Assembly: GCF_047345145.1 (NCBI RefSeq)
Contig: NZ_JBLFER010000003.1
Location: forward strand, 248,001-312,000
DNA: 64,000 nucleotides
Direction of reading: 5' to 3'
DNA from: Maribacter_C sp047345145
GTDB lineage: Bacteria > Bacteroidota > Bacteroidia > Flavobacteriales > Flavobacteriaceae
This document shows, one piece after another, positions 34,216-43,336 of the stretch. A model generated the notes under the pieces. That model was not told the origin of the DNA, made no database searches, and saw only the letters and a list, made by a program, of their open reading frames with translations. The number at the start of each line of letters is the position of its first letter. Position 1 is the first letter of the stretch. A program made the position numbers and the translations under genes.

Positions 34216-34263
34216 AAAAAATCCCAAACTCTGCGGTGTTGATCACCTTGGAATTTGGGATTT
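34216..34263 (-). terminator. Intrinsic terminator of rho
   Basis: On the minus strand AAATCCCAAA pairs with TTTGGGATTT, with a small inner GGTG/CACC hairpin, followed by a T-run (A-run at 34216-34221 on the plus strand). Confidence 0.8.
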
Positions 34264-34288
34264 ATTTAATAATTTGTCGCTATAGCAA

Positions 34289-35917
34289 CTATTGATTCAT
34301 TGTCATCAAAAATTCCTCGTTATTTTTGGTTTGTTTGAAACGTTGCTCAATGAATTCCATAGCCTCTACCGGATTCATATCTGCAAGATATTTTCTCATA
34401 ATCCACATGCGTTGTATCGTATCCTTATCTAATAATAAGTCATCTCTACGTGTACTTGATGAAGTAAGATCAATAGCTGGGAATATTCTTCGGTTCGATA
34501 TTTTACGATCCAATTGCAATTCCATATTACCAGTACCCTTGAATTCTTCAAAGATTACCTCGTCCATTTTAGAACCAGTTTCTGTAAGTGCTGTTGCGAT
34601 GATTGATAAAGATCCACCTCCTTCAATGTTACGAGCTGCACCAAAGAAACGTTTGGGTTTGTGAAGTGCATTCGCATCAACACCACCACTTAATACTTTA
34701 CCAGATGCTGGTTGCACTGTGTTGTAGGCTCTTGCCAATCTTGTGATTGAATCTAATAGAATTACAACATCATGACCACATTCAACTAAGCGCTTTGCTT
34801 TTTCAAGAACGATGTTCGCCACACGCACGTGCTCTGTAGCTTCCTTATCGAAAGTAGAGGCTACAACCTCACCACGCACATTACGTTGCATATCAGTAAC
34901 CTCTTCAGGCCTTTCATCAATCAATAAGATAATTTGATATACTTCTGGGTGATTTGCTGCAATACCGTTAGCGATATCTTTCAACAACATTGTTTTACCA
35001 GTTTTAGGTTGGGAAACAATCATACCTCTTTGACCCTTCCCGATAGGGGAGAATAAATCAATAATACGTGTTGAAATAGAAGCTTGACGTTCAGCCAATC
35101 TAAATTTTTCGTCCGGGAATAAAGGTGTTAAGTGCTCAAAAGAAACACGATCACGAACAATTTGCGGATCGATTCCGTTGATTTTATTCACTTTAATCAA
35201 AGGGAAATACTTTTCACCTTCTTTTGGTGGTCGCACATTTCCTAAAACCGTATCTCCTGTTTTCAAACCGAACAAACGAATTTGCGATTGCGAAACATAA
35301 ATATCATCTGGAGAAGACAAATAATTATAATCTGAAGATCTTAAGAAGCCATAACCATCTTGCATGATATCTAGAACACCTTCACTTGCGATAATACTAT
35401 CGAATTCGAACTCGGGTTCTTTATATCTGTTTTTCAGGTCCTTGTCAAAGTTATTTTTATCCTCTCGTTTTTGATGTTGAGGTTTTTTGTTCTGATTGTT
35501 TTGATTCTTATGCTGAGGATTATTTTTCTGATCTCTCTTTCCATTCCCATGAGCATTATTTTGCGGTCTTGGTCTTGGTCTTGGTCGAGGAGTTTCTTCA
35601 CCTTCAGTTTTAACTACTGATTCTGTGTTTGCAGGTGTAGCGGTTTTTTCTGCGACAACTTCTGGAGTTTCAACCTTTTTTTCGTCTTTAACTACTCTAG
35701 CCCGAGGTCTTGGCCTTGGTTTCGGCTTATCTTCTGCGGCATTAGTTGTTACAGGTGCAACTTCGGCAGCAGCTTTAGGATTGGCTGCCTGCACATCTAA
35801 AATTTGGTAGACAAGGTCTAATTTTTTTTGGGTTTTGTACTTCGGTACATTTAAACCCTTAGCTATCTCCTGAAGCTCAGGAAGCTTTTTTGATTTTAAA
35901 TCTGAAATCTCAAACAT
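34289..35917 (-). CDS. rho: Transcription termination factor Rho with long linker insertion
   Basis: 542 residues against ~420 in E. coli. Residues 1-48 are the Rho N-terminal helical domain (LKSKKLPELQEIAKGLNVP). About 50-165 is an inserted low-complexity region rich in Pro/Arg, then Asn/Lys/Gln (PKPRPRPRARVV and PRPRPRPRPQN). RNA-binding cold-shock domain ~170-245 (GYGFLRSS). P-loop SQPKTGKT at 302-309, Walker B VVILLDSITRLARAYN. Hexameric RNA helicase that ends transcripts. Divergent from the DUF4293 gene. Confidence 0.97.
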   Translation of the reverse strand: MFEISDLKSKKLPELQEIAKGLNVPKYKTQKKLDLVYQILDVQAANPKAAAEVAPVTTNAAEDKPKPRPRPRARVVKDEKKVETPEVVAEKTATPANTESVVKTEGEETPRPRPRPRPQNNAHGNGKRDQKNNPQHKNQNNQNKKPQHQKREDKNNFDKDLKNRYKEPEFEFDSIIASEGVLDIMQDGYGFLRSSDYNYLSSPDDIYVSQSQIRLFGLKTGDTVLGNVRPPKEGEKYFPLIKVNKINGIDPQIVRDRVSFEHLTPLFPDEKFRLAERQASISTRIIDLFSPIGKGQRGMIVSQPKTGKTMLLKDIANGIAANHPEVYQIILLIDERPEEVTDMQRNVRGEVVASTFDKEATEHVRVANIVLEKAKRLVECGHDVVILLDSITRLARAYNTVQPASGKVLSGGVDANALHKPKRFFGAARNIEGGGSLSIIATALTETGSKMDEVIFEEFKGTGNMELQLDRKISNRRIFPAIDLTSSSTRRDDLLLDKDTIQRMWIMRKYLADMNPVEAMEFIEQRFKQTKNNEEFLMTMNQ

Positions 35918-36083
35918 TAAGAATAATATGAATTATATACGTTTTTGGAAAAATATCAAGAAGTAAGTTGTTAATCGGGTAATAGATGGGAAAGATATCC
36001 CTATGGTAAGTGATGTAACTTAATAACGAAACAATATTACAAATTATTTTCAGTAATGCAGCTATATTTTTTAAAAAGACGTG

Positions 36084-36091
36084 TATTTTTG
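36084..36091 (+). promoter_or_regulatory. Candidate -7 box for the DUF4293 gene
   Basis: TATTTTTG fits TAnnTTTG, 24 bases before the ATG at 36116. Confidence 0.45.
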
Positions 36092-36115
36092 CAGTCCGAG
36101 TATTGAAAATTAACA

Positions 36116-36526
36116 ATGATACAGAGAATTCAAACCGTTTATCTTTTAATCGTGGCGCTCTTAGCAGCAATTCTGCCCTTTTTTCTTCATTTATGGTTAG
36201 ATGCTAAAGGAGAAGAATTTTTTGCCAAATATGATATTTTGGTTTCTTCTGCGTTCTATATGATATCTGCATTAGCGCTTATTGCAATATTTTTATTTAA
36301 GAACAGACAAAATCAATTTGTTGTAAACAGATTGAACATGATATTAAATCTTTTTTTACTAGGATTTTTCGTTTACCGATCGCTAAACTTATCCGGAGAG
36401 ACTTTGGTTTCTGAGAAGGGTATTGGGATGCTCATTCCTGTATTTTCTATCGTTTTTTTAGTCCTGGCCAACAGGGCAATAAAGAAGGATGAAGATCTTG
36501 TAAAATCTGTTGATCGCTTACGTTAA
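36116..36526 (+). CDS. DUF4293 membrane protein
   Basis: 136 residues, four hydrophobic segments. Opens MIQRIQTVYLLIVALLAAIL, typical of DUF4293, with FVVNRLNMILNLFLLGFFVY in the third segment and a charged tail (KKDEDLVKSVDRLR). Members commonly lie next to rho in Bacteroidota, as here, transcribed away from it. Function unknown; the steady neighbourhood is the only hint. Confidence 0.9.
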   Translation: MIQRIQTVYLLIVALLAAILPFFLHLWLDAKGEEFFAKYDILVSSAFYMISALALIAIFLFKNRQNQFVVNRLNMILNLFLLGFFVYRSLNLSGETLVSEKGIGMLIPVFSIVFLVLANRAIKKDEDLVKSVDRLR

Positions 36527-36555
36527 ACCTAACATCTTAGTAGTATTAGTGCGTG

Positions 36556-36582
36556 AAACCCGGGGTTGTTCCCGGGTTTTTT
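36556..36582 (+). terminator. Intrinsic terminator of the DUF4293 gene
   Basis: AAACCCGGG (36556-36564) pairs with CCCGGGTTT (36571-36579), loop GTTGTT, then T-run to 36582. Confidence 0.92.
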
Positions 36583-36587
36583 AATTT

Positions 36588-36608
36588 ATCCTGAATTCAT
36601 TTCAGGAT
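36588..36608. repeat. CCTGAA/TTCAGG palindrome
   Basis: ATCCTGAA, loop TTCAT, TTCAGGAT. Lies right after a terminator and away from any gene. Similar short palindromes are dispersed between genes in Flavobacteria. Confidence 0.5.
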
Positions 36609-36903
36609 CCATTTATCAACGAACTAATTCTTGCTTCAATCTTCAGCTTATATATTGATGAATAAAAGTTAGACAATATATTGGGTTGTCTTAGCGTTAG
36701 CAACGAAGCAATTAAGAATAATTCATTTCAGTAATTGTTGCCTTATGCATGCTTTATTGAGATAAACTCTTTTATCGTAACCTAAGGTTTTGCATTTTTT
36801 GGTTTGACCAAACCGATTTTCAGCTACCAAAACATTTCTCAGTTAATAGGTTTAGCCTTTTGGGTATTCCTGCATTGTACTATTAACTTCAAATTAATAT
36901 AGC
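36609..36903. other. Gene-free stretch upstream of the beta-helix protein
   Basis: No gene is seen between the DUF4293 terminator and the ATG at 36904. It contains a dyad TTTGGT-TTG-ACCAAA at 36798-36812, about 90 bases before the ATG, which could be an operator, and no full TAnnTTTG box that I can find. Otherwise I see nothing. Confidence 0.4.
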
Positions 36904-39345
36904 ATGAGAACGGTTTTTTTTATTTCATCTTTTACTTTCCTACTACTATCAATTTTTTGGGTTTCCTTATCTGAGGGAGTTGAAACCCGTTTAACCAAGG
37001 CGGCTATAAATAACAGCAATGACCTTTCAGCATTAAATACAATATTCAATACCGCATATATTGAGGATTATGGAGCGATTGCCAATGATGGAATAGATGA
37101 TGGTGAGGCAATTCAATTAGCAGTAGACGCCAATGTAACAGGAACTGTCAATTTCATTAAAAGTAGAACAGGGGGCAAGTTTATAATTGCCAAAGGTTCT
37201 GTAAACCTTGATGGGGTAAATAACTTGAATTTTGAATTACACCCGAATGCAAAAGTAGTAGCAACTGGTAATTTTCCTGCCTTCACTTCAATATTCAATA
37301 AGACCTCAGGTGATGTTTCGATCACAAACATAGTTTTCGATGGGTTCACTATAGGAAGTGAGTATGACGCAAATGCAAATGGAGGAACTAAAGGATCTAA
37401 AGGTGGTAATTATAATGGAGCGTATGTACCAAATGGCGCCGATCCTAATATATTAAATCCTGCAGTAATTTGGATTGGCGGTGTTCAACTAAATGGCTTT
37501 ACGTTCAAGAATATGGAGATTACCAATCCATCGAACAACGGATATGGCATTAAGTTGCACAATGAATCGGGAACAGCATTCACTAAAAATGTAAAAATTC
37601 ATGATAACTTTGCACATGACATTGGGGGGATGTTCGTAGAAATTGTTAATCAAAACAGTCCAAATGAAAACAGATTTGAGAACATAGATGTCTACGGAAA
37701 TAAGATTGATAATCTTGGAATTTTTGATCATGGAATTGCCATTAGTTTGGCGGGAACAGGTAAAAATTTAAACATTCACCACAATACCTACAGTAATTTA
37801 TTTTTCGGTCTTGAATTGGTAGGTGGCAACAATGTACACTGGCATGATGAGACTTTTCTTGAAGGAGTAGACCATTTTTGGTCCTTTTCCAAAGATGCTG
37901 CCGTAGCCACTGGTTTTAGTAGAAACGTAACCGTTAATAATATAAGTGGTCAATACCCCACAGCTGGACCAAGTATTGTTGAGTATGTGGAAAATTCAAC
38001 TTTTACCGATGTGAAGATATTAGGGAACAGCTTGGGTGGAATTGAAGTAAGACATTCCAAAAATGTCACTTTTTTCAATCCTAAAATCATTGCAAAAAAT
38101 TTCGGTATGTTCCTTTTTACAGGTGATAATGCGAACAATTCACAGGCTAACGAAAATATAAAGATTATAAATCCAGATTTGCATGGTACTTCTGTGGGCG
38201 GAAATCCGGCTTTAGCGGGTATAGGTGATCAATTAGGAGATATAACCATTATTGATGGTACTATAAAAAATGATATTGGTCCTCTTTGGATATTGGGAAG
38301 CGGTTCTGTACTAGAGCCTAAGTACGAAAACGTGTCTACGGAACTTAATGGTGTTAAAGACATTTTAAACCCAAATAGCAATGGTGATGCAGTAAACGAT
38401 GTAACACCTAGTAGTGTTGAATTTACAGAAGTCCCAATAGATTTGATCGCAGGTGACTCCGTTGAGGTTACAGTAAATTATACTATTTCGGACCCGTCGG
38501 CCTATGTTTTGGTTCGATTGGAAAACCCCAATGGTGATAGTCCTCAGGGCTATGTTACGAAATCGGGATCAGGAAGCCACAGCTTTACTATCCCAGTACC
38601 AGAATACCCCGGTAACAGTTATCGGTGGCAGGCACAGGTTTTAAGCACTGATGGGAACTGGACAGATCTCGCAAACCAAGTTGTAGAAGGAGTAACCGTT
38701 GCTGTTTCGGAACTTGAAGAAGATGATTCGATAACGCTTAAGGCAACTCCCAACCAATTGGTGCAGGGCGAAGGTTATGATATCGCTTTCAACTACTCAT
38801 TTACTGGCAGTCGATGGGTACAAGCATGGGTGACCAGTAAAGCGTTTGATGTAAACGGCAATTGGGTTAAGATTGCTCAAGCATCTAAGCAGTTCGATTC
38901 TGGTACTGGTAATGATGGTCTTTCGATACAGATTACCGGGCAACCTTCAAATCGTAATTTACTTTTTGTTCAGGTATTTGAGGTTATCAGGGATAATGGA
39001 AAGAATAGGTGGAGTCTTGTTCTTGAGAAAAGGGTCGATGATATTGGTCTTGAAGATAATAATAGCCTTGGAGCTAAAGATAGCTCCGCAAAAGAGCTTT
39101 CTGTGTCGCCCAACCCTTTTAGCAGCTCATTTACTTATGAATACAGTATTCAAAAACATGGATTTGTCAATATTGAACTCTTTTCAATCTACGGGTTAAA
39201 AGTTATGACTCTAAAGCAAAGCAACAATCACGAAGCTGGTAGTTTTAGTGATACAATTGATACAACTGATTTAGATTCTGGAATTTATATTCTTAGAATT
39301 AAAAGCCCGTCAGGAAATGAAGAAAAGAGATTGATTAAAAATTAA
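36904..39345 (+). CDS. Secreted right-handed beta-helix protein with T9SS type A tail
   Basis: 813 residues with a signal peptide. Residues ~52-75 (YIEDYGAIANDGIDDGEAIQ) are the opening motif of pectate-lyase-3/GH28-like beta-helix proteins, and residues ~100-460 show helix-rung repeats of N, G and H with short strands. Then two beta-sandwich modules (~500-600, ~610-725) resembling glycan-binding or Ig-like units. The last ~80 residues (LSVSPNPFSSSF, then GIYILRI and KRLIKN) are a type A T9SS sorting domain. Likely a surface or released polysaccharide-active or -binding protein; catalytic residues cannot be assigned. It stands alone between housekeeping genes. Confidence 0.85.
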   Translation: MRTVFFISSFTFLLLSIFWVSLSEGVETRLTKAAINNSNDLSALNTIFNTAYIEDYGAIANDGIDDGEAIQLAVDANVTGTVNFIKSRTGGKFIIAKGSVNLDGVNNLNFELHPNAKVVATGNFPAFTSIFNKTSGDVSITNIVFDGFTIGSEYDANANGGTKGSKGGNYNGAYVPNGADPNILNPAVIWIGGVQLNGFTFKNMEITNPSNNGYGIKLHNESGTAFTKNVKIHDNFAHDIGGMFVEIVNQNSPNENRFENIDVYGNKIDNLGIFDHGIAISLAGTGKNLNIHHNTYSNLFFGLELVGGNNVHWHDETFLEGVDHFWSFSKDAAVATGFSRNVTVNNISGQYPTAGPSIVEYVENSTFTDVKILGNSLGGIEVRHSKNVTFFNPKIIAKNFGMFLFTGDNANNSQANENIKIINPDLHGTSVGGNPALAGIGDQLGDITIIDGTIKNDIGPLWILGSGSVLEPKYENVSTELNGVKDILNPNSNGDAVNDVTPSSVEFTEVPIDLIAGDSVEVTVNYTISDPSAYVLVRLENPNGDSPQGYVTKSGSGSHSFTIPVPEYPGNSYRWQAQVLSTDGNWTDLANQVVEGVTVAVSELEEDDSITLKATPNQLVQGEGYDIAFNYSFTGSRWVQAWVTSKAFDVNGNWVKIAQASKQFDSGTGNDGLSIQITGQPSNRNLLFVQVFEVIRDNGKNRWSLVLEKRVDDIGLEDNNSLGAKDSSAKELSVSPNPFSSSFTYEYSIQKHGFVNIELFSIYGLKVMTLKQSNNHEAGSFSDTIDTTDLDSGIYILRIKSPSGNEEKRLIKN

Positions 39346-39364
39346 CAAACTGTAAAACGTTCTG

Positions 39365-39395
39365 AAACCTATGACATACGAATGCATAGGTTTTT
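39365..39395. terminator. Terminator after the beta-helix gene
   Basis: AAACCTATG (39365-39373) pairs with CATAGGTTT (39385-39393), followed by TTTTT. The A-run side is weak, so mainly for the plus-strand gene. Confidence 0.8.
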
Positions 39396-39470
39396 GTTTG
39401 AAATGACAAATATCAAATTATTGGAGCTCTTCTTAGGCTAAAGGGTAATGATAAATTATTCTGTTGCTAA

Positions 39471-39968
39471 CTAACCTCGTTTTCCCAACTCCACAATTTC
39501 TAAATCTTTAATTTCAGCTCCATCAATAACAAATCTTAGCATGGTTCTTACTTGATGAAAACCGTGCTTACCACATGCTCCGGGATTCATATGTAAAACT
39601 CCCAAGGGCTTATCCCACATCACTTTAAGAATATGAGAATGTCCACAGATAAAAAGCTTGGGAGGATTTTCCTTTACCATTTTACGGGTTCGTCCGTTAT
39701 ATTTTGGTGGATAACCTCCAATATGGGTCATTAGAACATCCACCCCCTCGCACATAAACCTATTATTTAAGGGGAATTCTTTTTGAATTATATGGTCATC
39801 AATATTGCCAAAGACAGCGCGAAGGGGTTTTAGTTTTTCAAGAGCATCGGTAACTTCTAAGCTTCCGATATCACCAGCATGCCAGACTTCATCCGCTTGA
39901 CGGACATACTTTAGAATCTTCCCGTCCATATGAGAATGCGTATCCGAAAGAAGTAAGATTTTTTTCAT
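39471..39968 (-). CDS. Metallophosphoesterase (YfcE/MJ0936-type)
   Basis: 165 residues, cytoplasmic. All metal-binding motifs of the small calcineurin-like phosphodiesterases are present in order: LLSDTHSH, AGDIGS, FGNIDDH, THIGGY and CGHSHILK. Such enzymes hydrolyse phosphodiesters; the natural substrate is unknown. Divergent from truA with a 76-bp gap. Confidence 0.92.
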   Translation of the reverse strand: MKKILLLSDTHSHMDGKILKYVRQADEVWHAGDIGSLEVTDALEKLKPLRAVFGNIDDHIIQKEFPLNNRFMCEGVDVLMTHIGGYPPKYNGRTRKMVKENPPKLFICGHSHILKVMWDKPLGVLHMNPGACGKHGFHQVRTMLRFVIDGAEIKDLEIVELGKRG

Positions 39969-40015
39969 TTCCTATGGAATGTTTATTTCAGAATTTAGAT
40001 TTCCGAAAGGTCATC

Positions 40016-40023
40016 TATCTTTG
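40016..40023 (+). promoter_or_regulatory. Candidate -7 box for truA
   Basis: TATCTTTG fits TAnnTTTG and lies 21 bases before the TTG start at 40045, giving a very short leader. No -33 TTG. Confidence 0.45.
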
Positions 40024-40044
40024 CAACAAATCTAGAGAATACCT

Positions 40045-40797
40045 TTGAGATATTTTGTTCAATTTTCATATAACGGAAAGGCGTATCACGGATGGCAGAA
40101 TCAGCCCAACGCGATAACAGTGCAGCAGATTTTAGAAAAAACTTTTTCTACGATTTTGCGAGCAGATGTTCCGCTAATGGGTGCAGGAAGAACAGATGCG
40201 GGAGTACATGCTAAACAGATGTATGCACATTTTGAAGTAGAAGAGATTGCCGATATTAAGGATCTGGTTTATAAACTAAATTCCTTTTTACCCGAGGATA
40301 TAGCGGTGCAAGAAATTTTTCAAGTAAATCCTGACGTTCATGCTCGTTTTGCCGCGGTTGAGCGAACTTATGAGTACTGGATCACTCAGGATAAAAATCC
40401 CTTTTATGAAGATTCTGCCTATTATGTAAGGCACCCGTTGGATGTTCAAAAAATGAATGAAGCAGCATCAATGTTATTGGATTTTAAGGATTTCGAATGC
40501 TTCTCAAAATCGAATACAGATGTCTACACCTATTTGTGCGATATTAAATCCGCATTTTGGGTTCAAAAAGAGGGTATACTAGTTTTCACAATTACGGCCG
40601 ATCGCTTTCTTCGGAATATGGTACGAGCGATTGTCGGTACGCTAATAGAAGTGGGGGTTGGTAAATCAACTTTAGCCGATGTTAAAGCTATCATAAATAG
40701 CAAAGATCGGAGGAAAGCGGGTTACTCAGTACCTGCAAAAGGATTATATTTGACTCAAATTATCTACCCCAAGACGATCACCGTAAAACATGGATAA
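40045..40797 (+). CDS. truA: tRNA pseudouridine38-40 synthase
   Basis: Modifies uridines 38-40 of the tRNA anticodon arm. 250 residues. The start is TTG at 40045 (RYFVQFSYNGKAYHGWQNQP follows directly, as in homologues); there is no ATG before the core. Catalytic Asp in MGAGRTDAGVHA, then RNMVRAIVGTLIEVG. The last 8 bases overlap the start of the ABC exporter, so the two are coupled. Confidence 0.95.
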   Translation: MRYFVQFSYNGKAYHGWQNQPNAITVQQILEKTFSTILRADVPLMGAGRTDAGVHAKQMYAHFEVEEIADIKDLVYKLNSFLPEDIAVQEIFQVNPDVHARFAAVERTYEYWITQDKNPFYEDSAYYVRHPLDVQKMNEAASMLLDFKDFECFSKSNTDVYTYLCDIKSAFWVQKEGILVFTITADRFLRNMVRAIVGTLIEVGVGKSTLADVKAIINSKDRRKAGYSVPAKGLYLTQIIYPKTITVKHG

Positions 40798-42556
40798 CGA
40801 TTCAGGAAAAGCATTTGATAAGCTCTTATTTAAGCGTTTATTAGCACATACACGACCGTATAGAATTACCTTTTACGGAGTAGCACTTGCCGCTATCTTG
40901 ATATCTGCTTTTGCAGTACTCACGCCACTAATTCTTAAAGAAATCATCGATGACGCCATAAGAAAAAGTAGCGAAGAAAAGTTGTTGATGTTAACACTGG
41001 CTATGTTAGGCGTTCTCTTTGCCCAAGTAACCAGTCAGCTTCTTTTTAATTATTATGCAAATTGGTTGGGAGAGAATGTGATTAAGGACATTCGTATCAA
41101 TCTTTTCAAGCGCATGTTAGGCTTCAGAATGAAATACTTCGATAGTTCTTCTCTAGGAGTTTTAGTAACCCGGGCTGTGGCAGATATGCAGAGGATTGGT
41201 GAAATATTTAGTCAAGGTTTTTTTGTAATAGTCGCTGATTTGCTAAAAATGTTGGTGGCAGCAGGAGTCATGTTAGTTATAAATTGGCGACTTGCGTTAA
41301 TCGTATTTGCAATACTGCCAATTATCCTATACGCTACAAGATTGTTTCAAAAAGCAATGAAAGTTGCATTTACCGAAGTTCGAGCTCAAGTATCAAATTT
41401 GAATTCATTTGTACAAGAGCGTATTACGGGAATGAAAATAGTTCAGCTTTTTACTCGAGAAAAAATAGAAAGCCTAAAATTTCGTGAGATCAATGAAAAG
41501 CATCAGAATGCATGGTTGAAAACGGTTTGGTATAACTCCATCTTTTTCCCCATTGCTGAAATAGTTTCTTCTATTGGAGTGGGACTTGTAGTTTGGTACG
41601 GCGGATTACAGAATGTCGCCAATTTGGGTAATGAAGAATTCGGAACCATTTTCGCTTTTATTCTTCTCATTGATATGCTTTTTAGACCATTGAGACAGAT
41701 TGCGGACAAGTTCAACACACTTCAAATGGGAATGGTAGCGGCGAATCGTGTTTTTAAAATATTAGATACTGAAAGTAATATTCAAGATATCGGAACAGTG
41801 GTAAGTGATACCATAAATGGGGATATAAAATTTTCGAATGTACACTTCGGATATCTAGAAAATGAAGAAGTTTTACATGGAATCTCCTTTGATGTAAAAG
41901 CAGGAGAAACCATTGCTATTGTTGGAGCTACGGGAGCTGGAAAATCTACCATTATCAATTTATTGAATCGTTTTTACGAAATTAATTCTGGGGCTATTTT
42001 AGTAGATGATATTGATATTAAGAACTATAAATTAGCTGCTCTAAGAAAGCATATAGCGGTAGTGCTTCAAGATGTTTTTCTATTTGCTGATACCATTGCA
42101 AATAATATCAGTTTGAAAGACAAATCGATAACACTTGAAATGATTGAGGCGGCGGCCAAACAAATCGGTGTTGATGAGTTTATTTCAAGTCTTCCTGGAG
42201 GATATGAATATAATGTAAAAGAACGCGGAACAATGTTATCAAGCGGTCAACGTCAACTAATAGCCTTCTTAAGGGCTTATGTTAGTAACCCCAGCATACT
42301 GGTTCTGGATGAGGCGACATCTTCAGTTGACACCTATTCTGAACAACTAATTCAAAAAGCTACTGAGAAAATAACTGAAGGCCGAACTTCTATTATTATT
42401 GCACATCGGTTAGCAACCATTAAAAAAGCAGATAAAATCATTGTAATGGATGCAGGTAAAATCGTAGAGATGGGCACTCACAAAGAACTCCTTAAGAAAG
42501 GCGGATACTACAGTAATTTATACGAAGCTCAGTTTTTGGCTGAAGAAGTAGCTTAA
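40790..42556 (+). CDS. ABC exporter, fused permease and ATPase (MsbA-like)
   Basis: 588 residues. Six membrane helices (~20-310), the first coupling block IKDIRINLFKRMLGFRMKYF, and a nucleotide-binding domain with Walker A GATGAGKST, signature LSSGQRQL, Walker B ILVLDEATSSVD and switch His AHRLATI. A half-size homodimeric type; lipid or drug export is the usual role, substrate not evident. The end is 3 nt from the convergent DUF3667 gene with no terminator between. Confidence 0.93.
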   Translation: MDNDSGKAFDKLLFKRLLAHTRPYRITFYGVALAAILISAFAVLTPLILKEIIDDAIRKSSEEKLLMLTLAMLGVLFAQVTSQLLFNYYANWLGENVIKDIRINLFKRMLGFRMKYFDSSSLGVLVTRAVADMQRIGEIFSQGFFVIVADLLKMLVAAGVMLVINWRLALIVFAILPIILYATRLFQKAMKVAFTEVRAQVSNLNSFVQERITGMKIVQLFTREKIESLKFREINEKHQNAWLKTVWYNSIFFPIAEIVSSIGVGLVVWYGGLQNVANLGNEEFGTIFAFILLIDMLFRPLRQIADKFNTLQMGMVAANRVFKILDTESNIQDIGTVVSDTINGDIKFSNVHFGYLENEEVLHGISFDVKAGETIAIVGATGAGKSTIINLLNRFYEINSGAILVDDIDIKNYKLAALRKHIAVVLQDVFLFADTIANNISLKDKSITLEMIEAAAKQIGVDEFISSLPGGYEYNVKERGTMLSSGQRQLIAFLRAYVSNPSILVLDEATSSVDTYSEQLIQKATEKITEGRTSIIIAHRLATIKKADKIIVMDAGKIVEMGTHKELLKKGGYYSNLYEAQFLAEEVA

Positions 42557-42559
42557 TTG

Positions 42560-43327
42560 TTACAATTGTGGCATTAAATCTTGAAAGGTTAAAATTCCTG
42601 TAATAAGAAATATTATGTTCAAGAAAACACTAACCATCAAAAAACCTATTCCAAATATCATTATAAAAACCAATGATAACCCTAGGTCCTTACCATGAAT
42701 TCTATTGACAACATAAGTTATATACCCAGCCATAATTGCAATAAAAACAAAAGAGTATGAAAGATAATTTTCCGGAGCTAGCAGCGAAAGAGCCAAACTG
42801 AATGGAAAAGACATAATGCTGTAATGGGCTATAGCATATATAGCGGCAACGGAATACTCTGAAAGATTATAGTTTTTTTTATTGAATATCAACCACCCAG
42901 CAATTGCAATTAAGGGTATATAGAGCAAGAAGGTAAAGGAACTAATATCTAAAGAAGCATTTAATATCTTCCTAGTGGTTTCAGTTTTCATCGAGCTTCC
43001 AAATGCTTCTAGGTCTATTTTATCAAGAGCAAATTTTCGAAGAACAAATAAAAGTATTCCAGAAAGTGTAAGAGCAATTCCTAAATAGCTAATAGGGTTT
43101 AAATACTTTTTTCTGATTCCTTGAATATATCCGCCAATGACAATTTCAGGTTTTGTAAAAAGGTGCAAGAAGGTTTTTATAAAGGTATTGTCAACATTGA
43201 AATATCTTTCAGTAACATCATACCAAAGATTTTTAAAGGTTAATCTATTTTGAACTATTCTGGCTCCACAGTTCGAACAAAAACTGTAGTCAGTTCGTAA
43301 TGGTCTTTCACAGTTCTTACATTCCAT
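42560..43327 (-). CDS. DUF3667 membrane protein with zinc ribbon
   Basis: 255 residues. N-terminal zinc ribbon CKNCERPLRTDYSFCSNCG, then a DUF3667 segment (NTFIKTFLHLFTKPEIVIGGY, partly shown; GIRKKYLNPISYLGIAL) and five to six membrane helices. Function unknown. Follows cdaA by 9 nt, probably cotranscribed. Confidence 0.88.
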   Translation of the reverse strand: MECKNCERPLRTDYSFCSNCGARIVQNRLTFKNLWYDVTERYFNVDNTFIKTFLHLFTKPEIVIGGYIQGIRKKYLNPISYLGIALTLSGILLFVLRKFALDKIDLEAFGSSMKTETTRKILNASLDISSFTFLLYIPLIAIAGWLIFNKKNYNLSEYSVAAIYAIAHYSIMSFPFSLALSLLAPENYLSYSFVFIAIMAGYITYVVNRIHGKDLGLSLVFIMIFGIGFLMVSVFLNIIFLITGILTFQDLMPQL

Positions 43328-43336
43328 AAAAAAATT

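Noticed and set aside
36615..36700. Small open frames in the gene-free stretch
   Set aside because: They are short, without start signals or homology that I can see.
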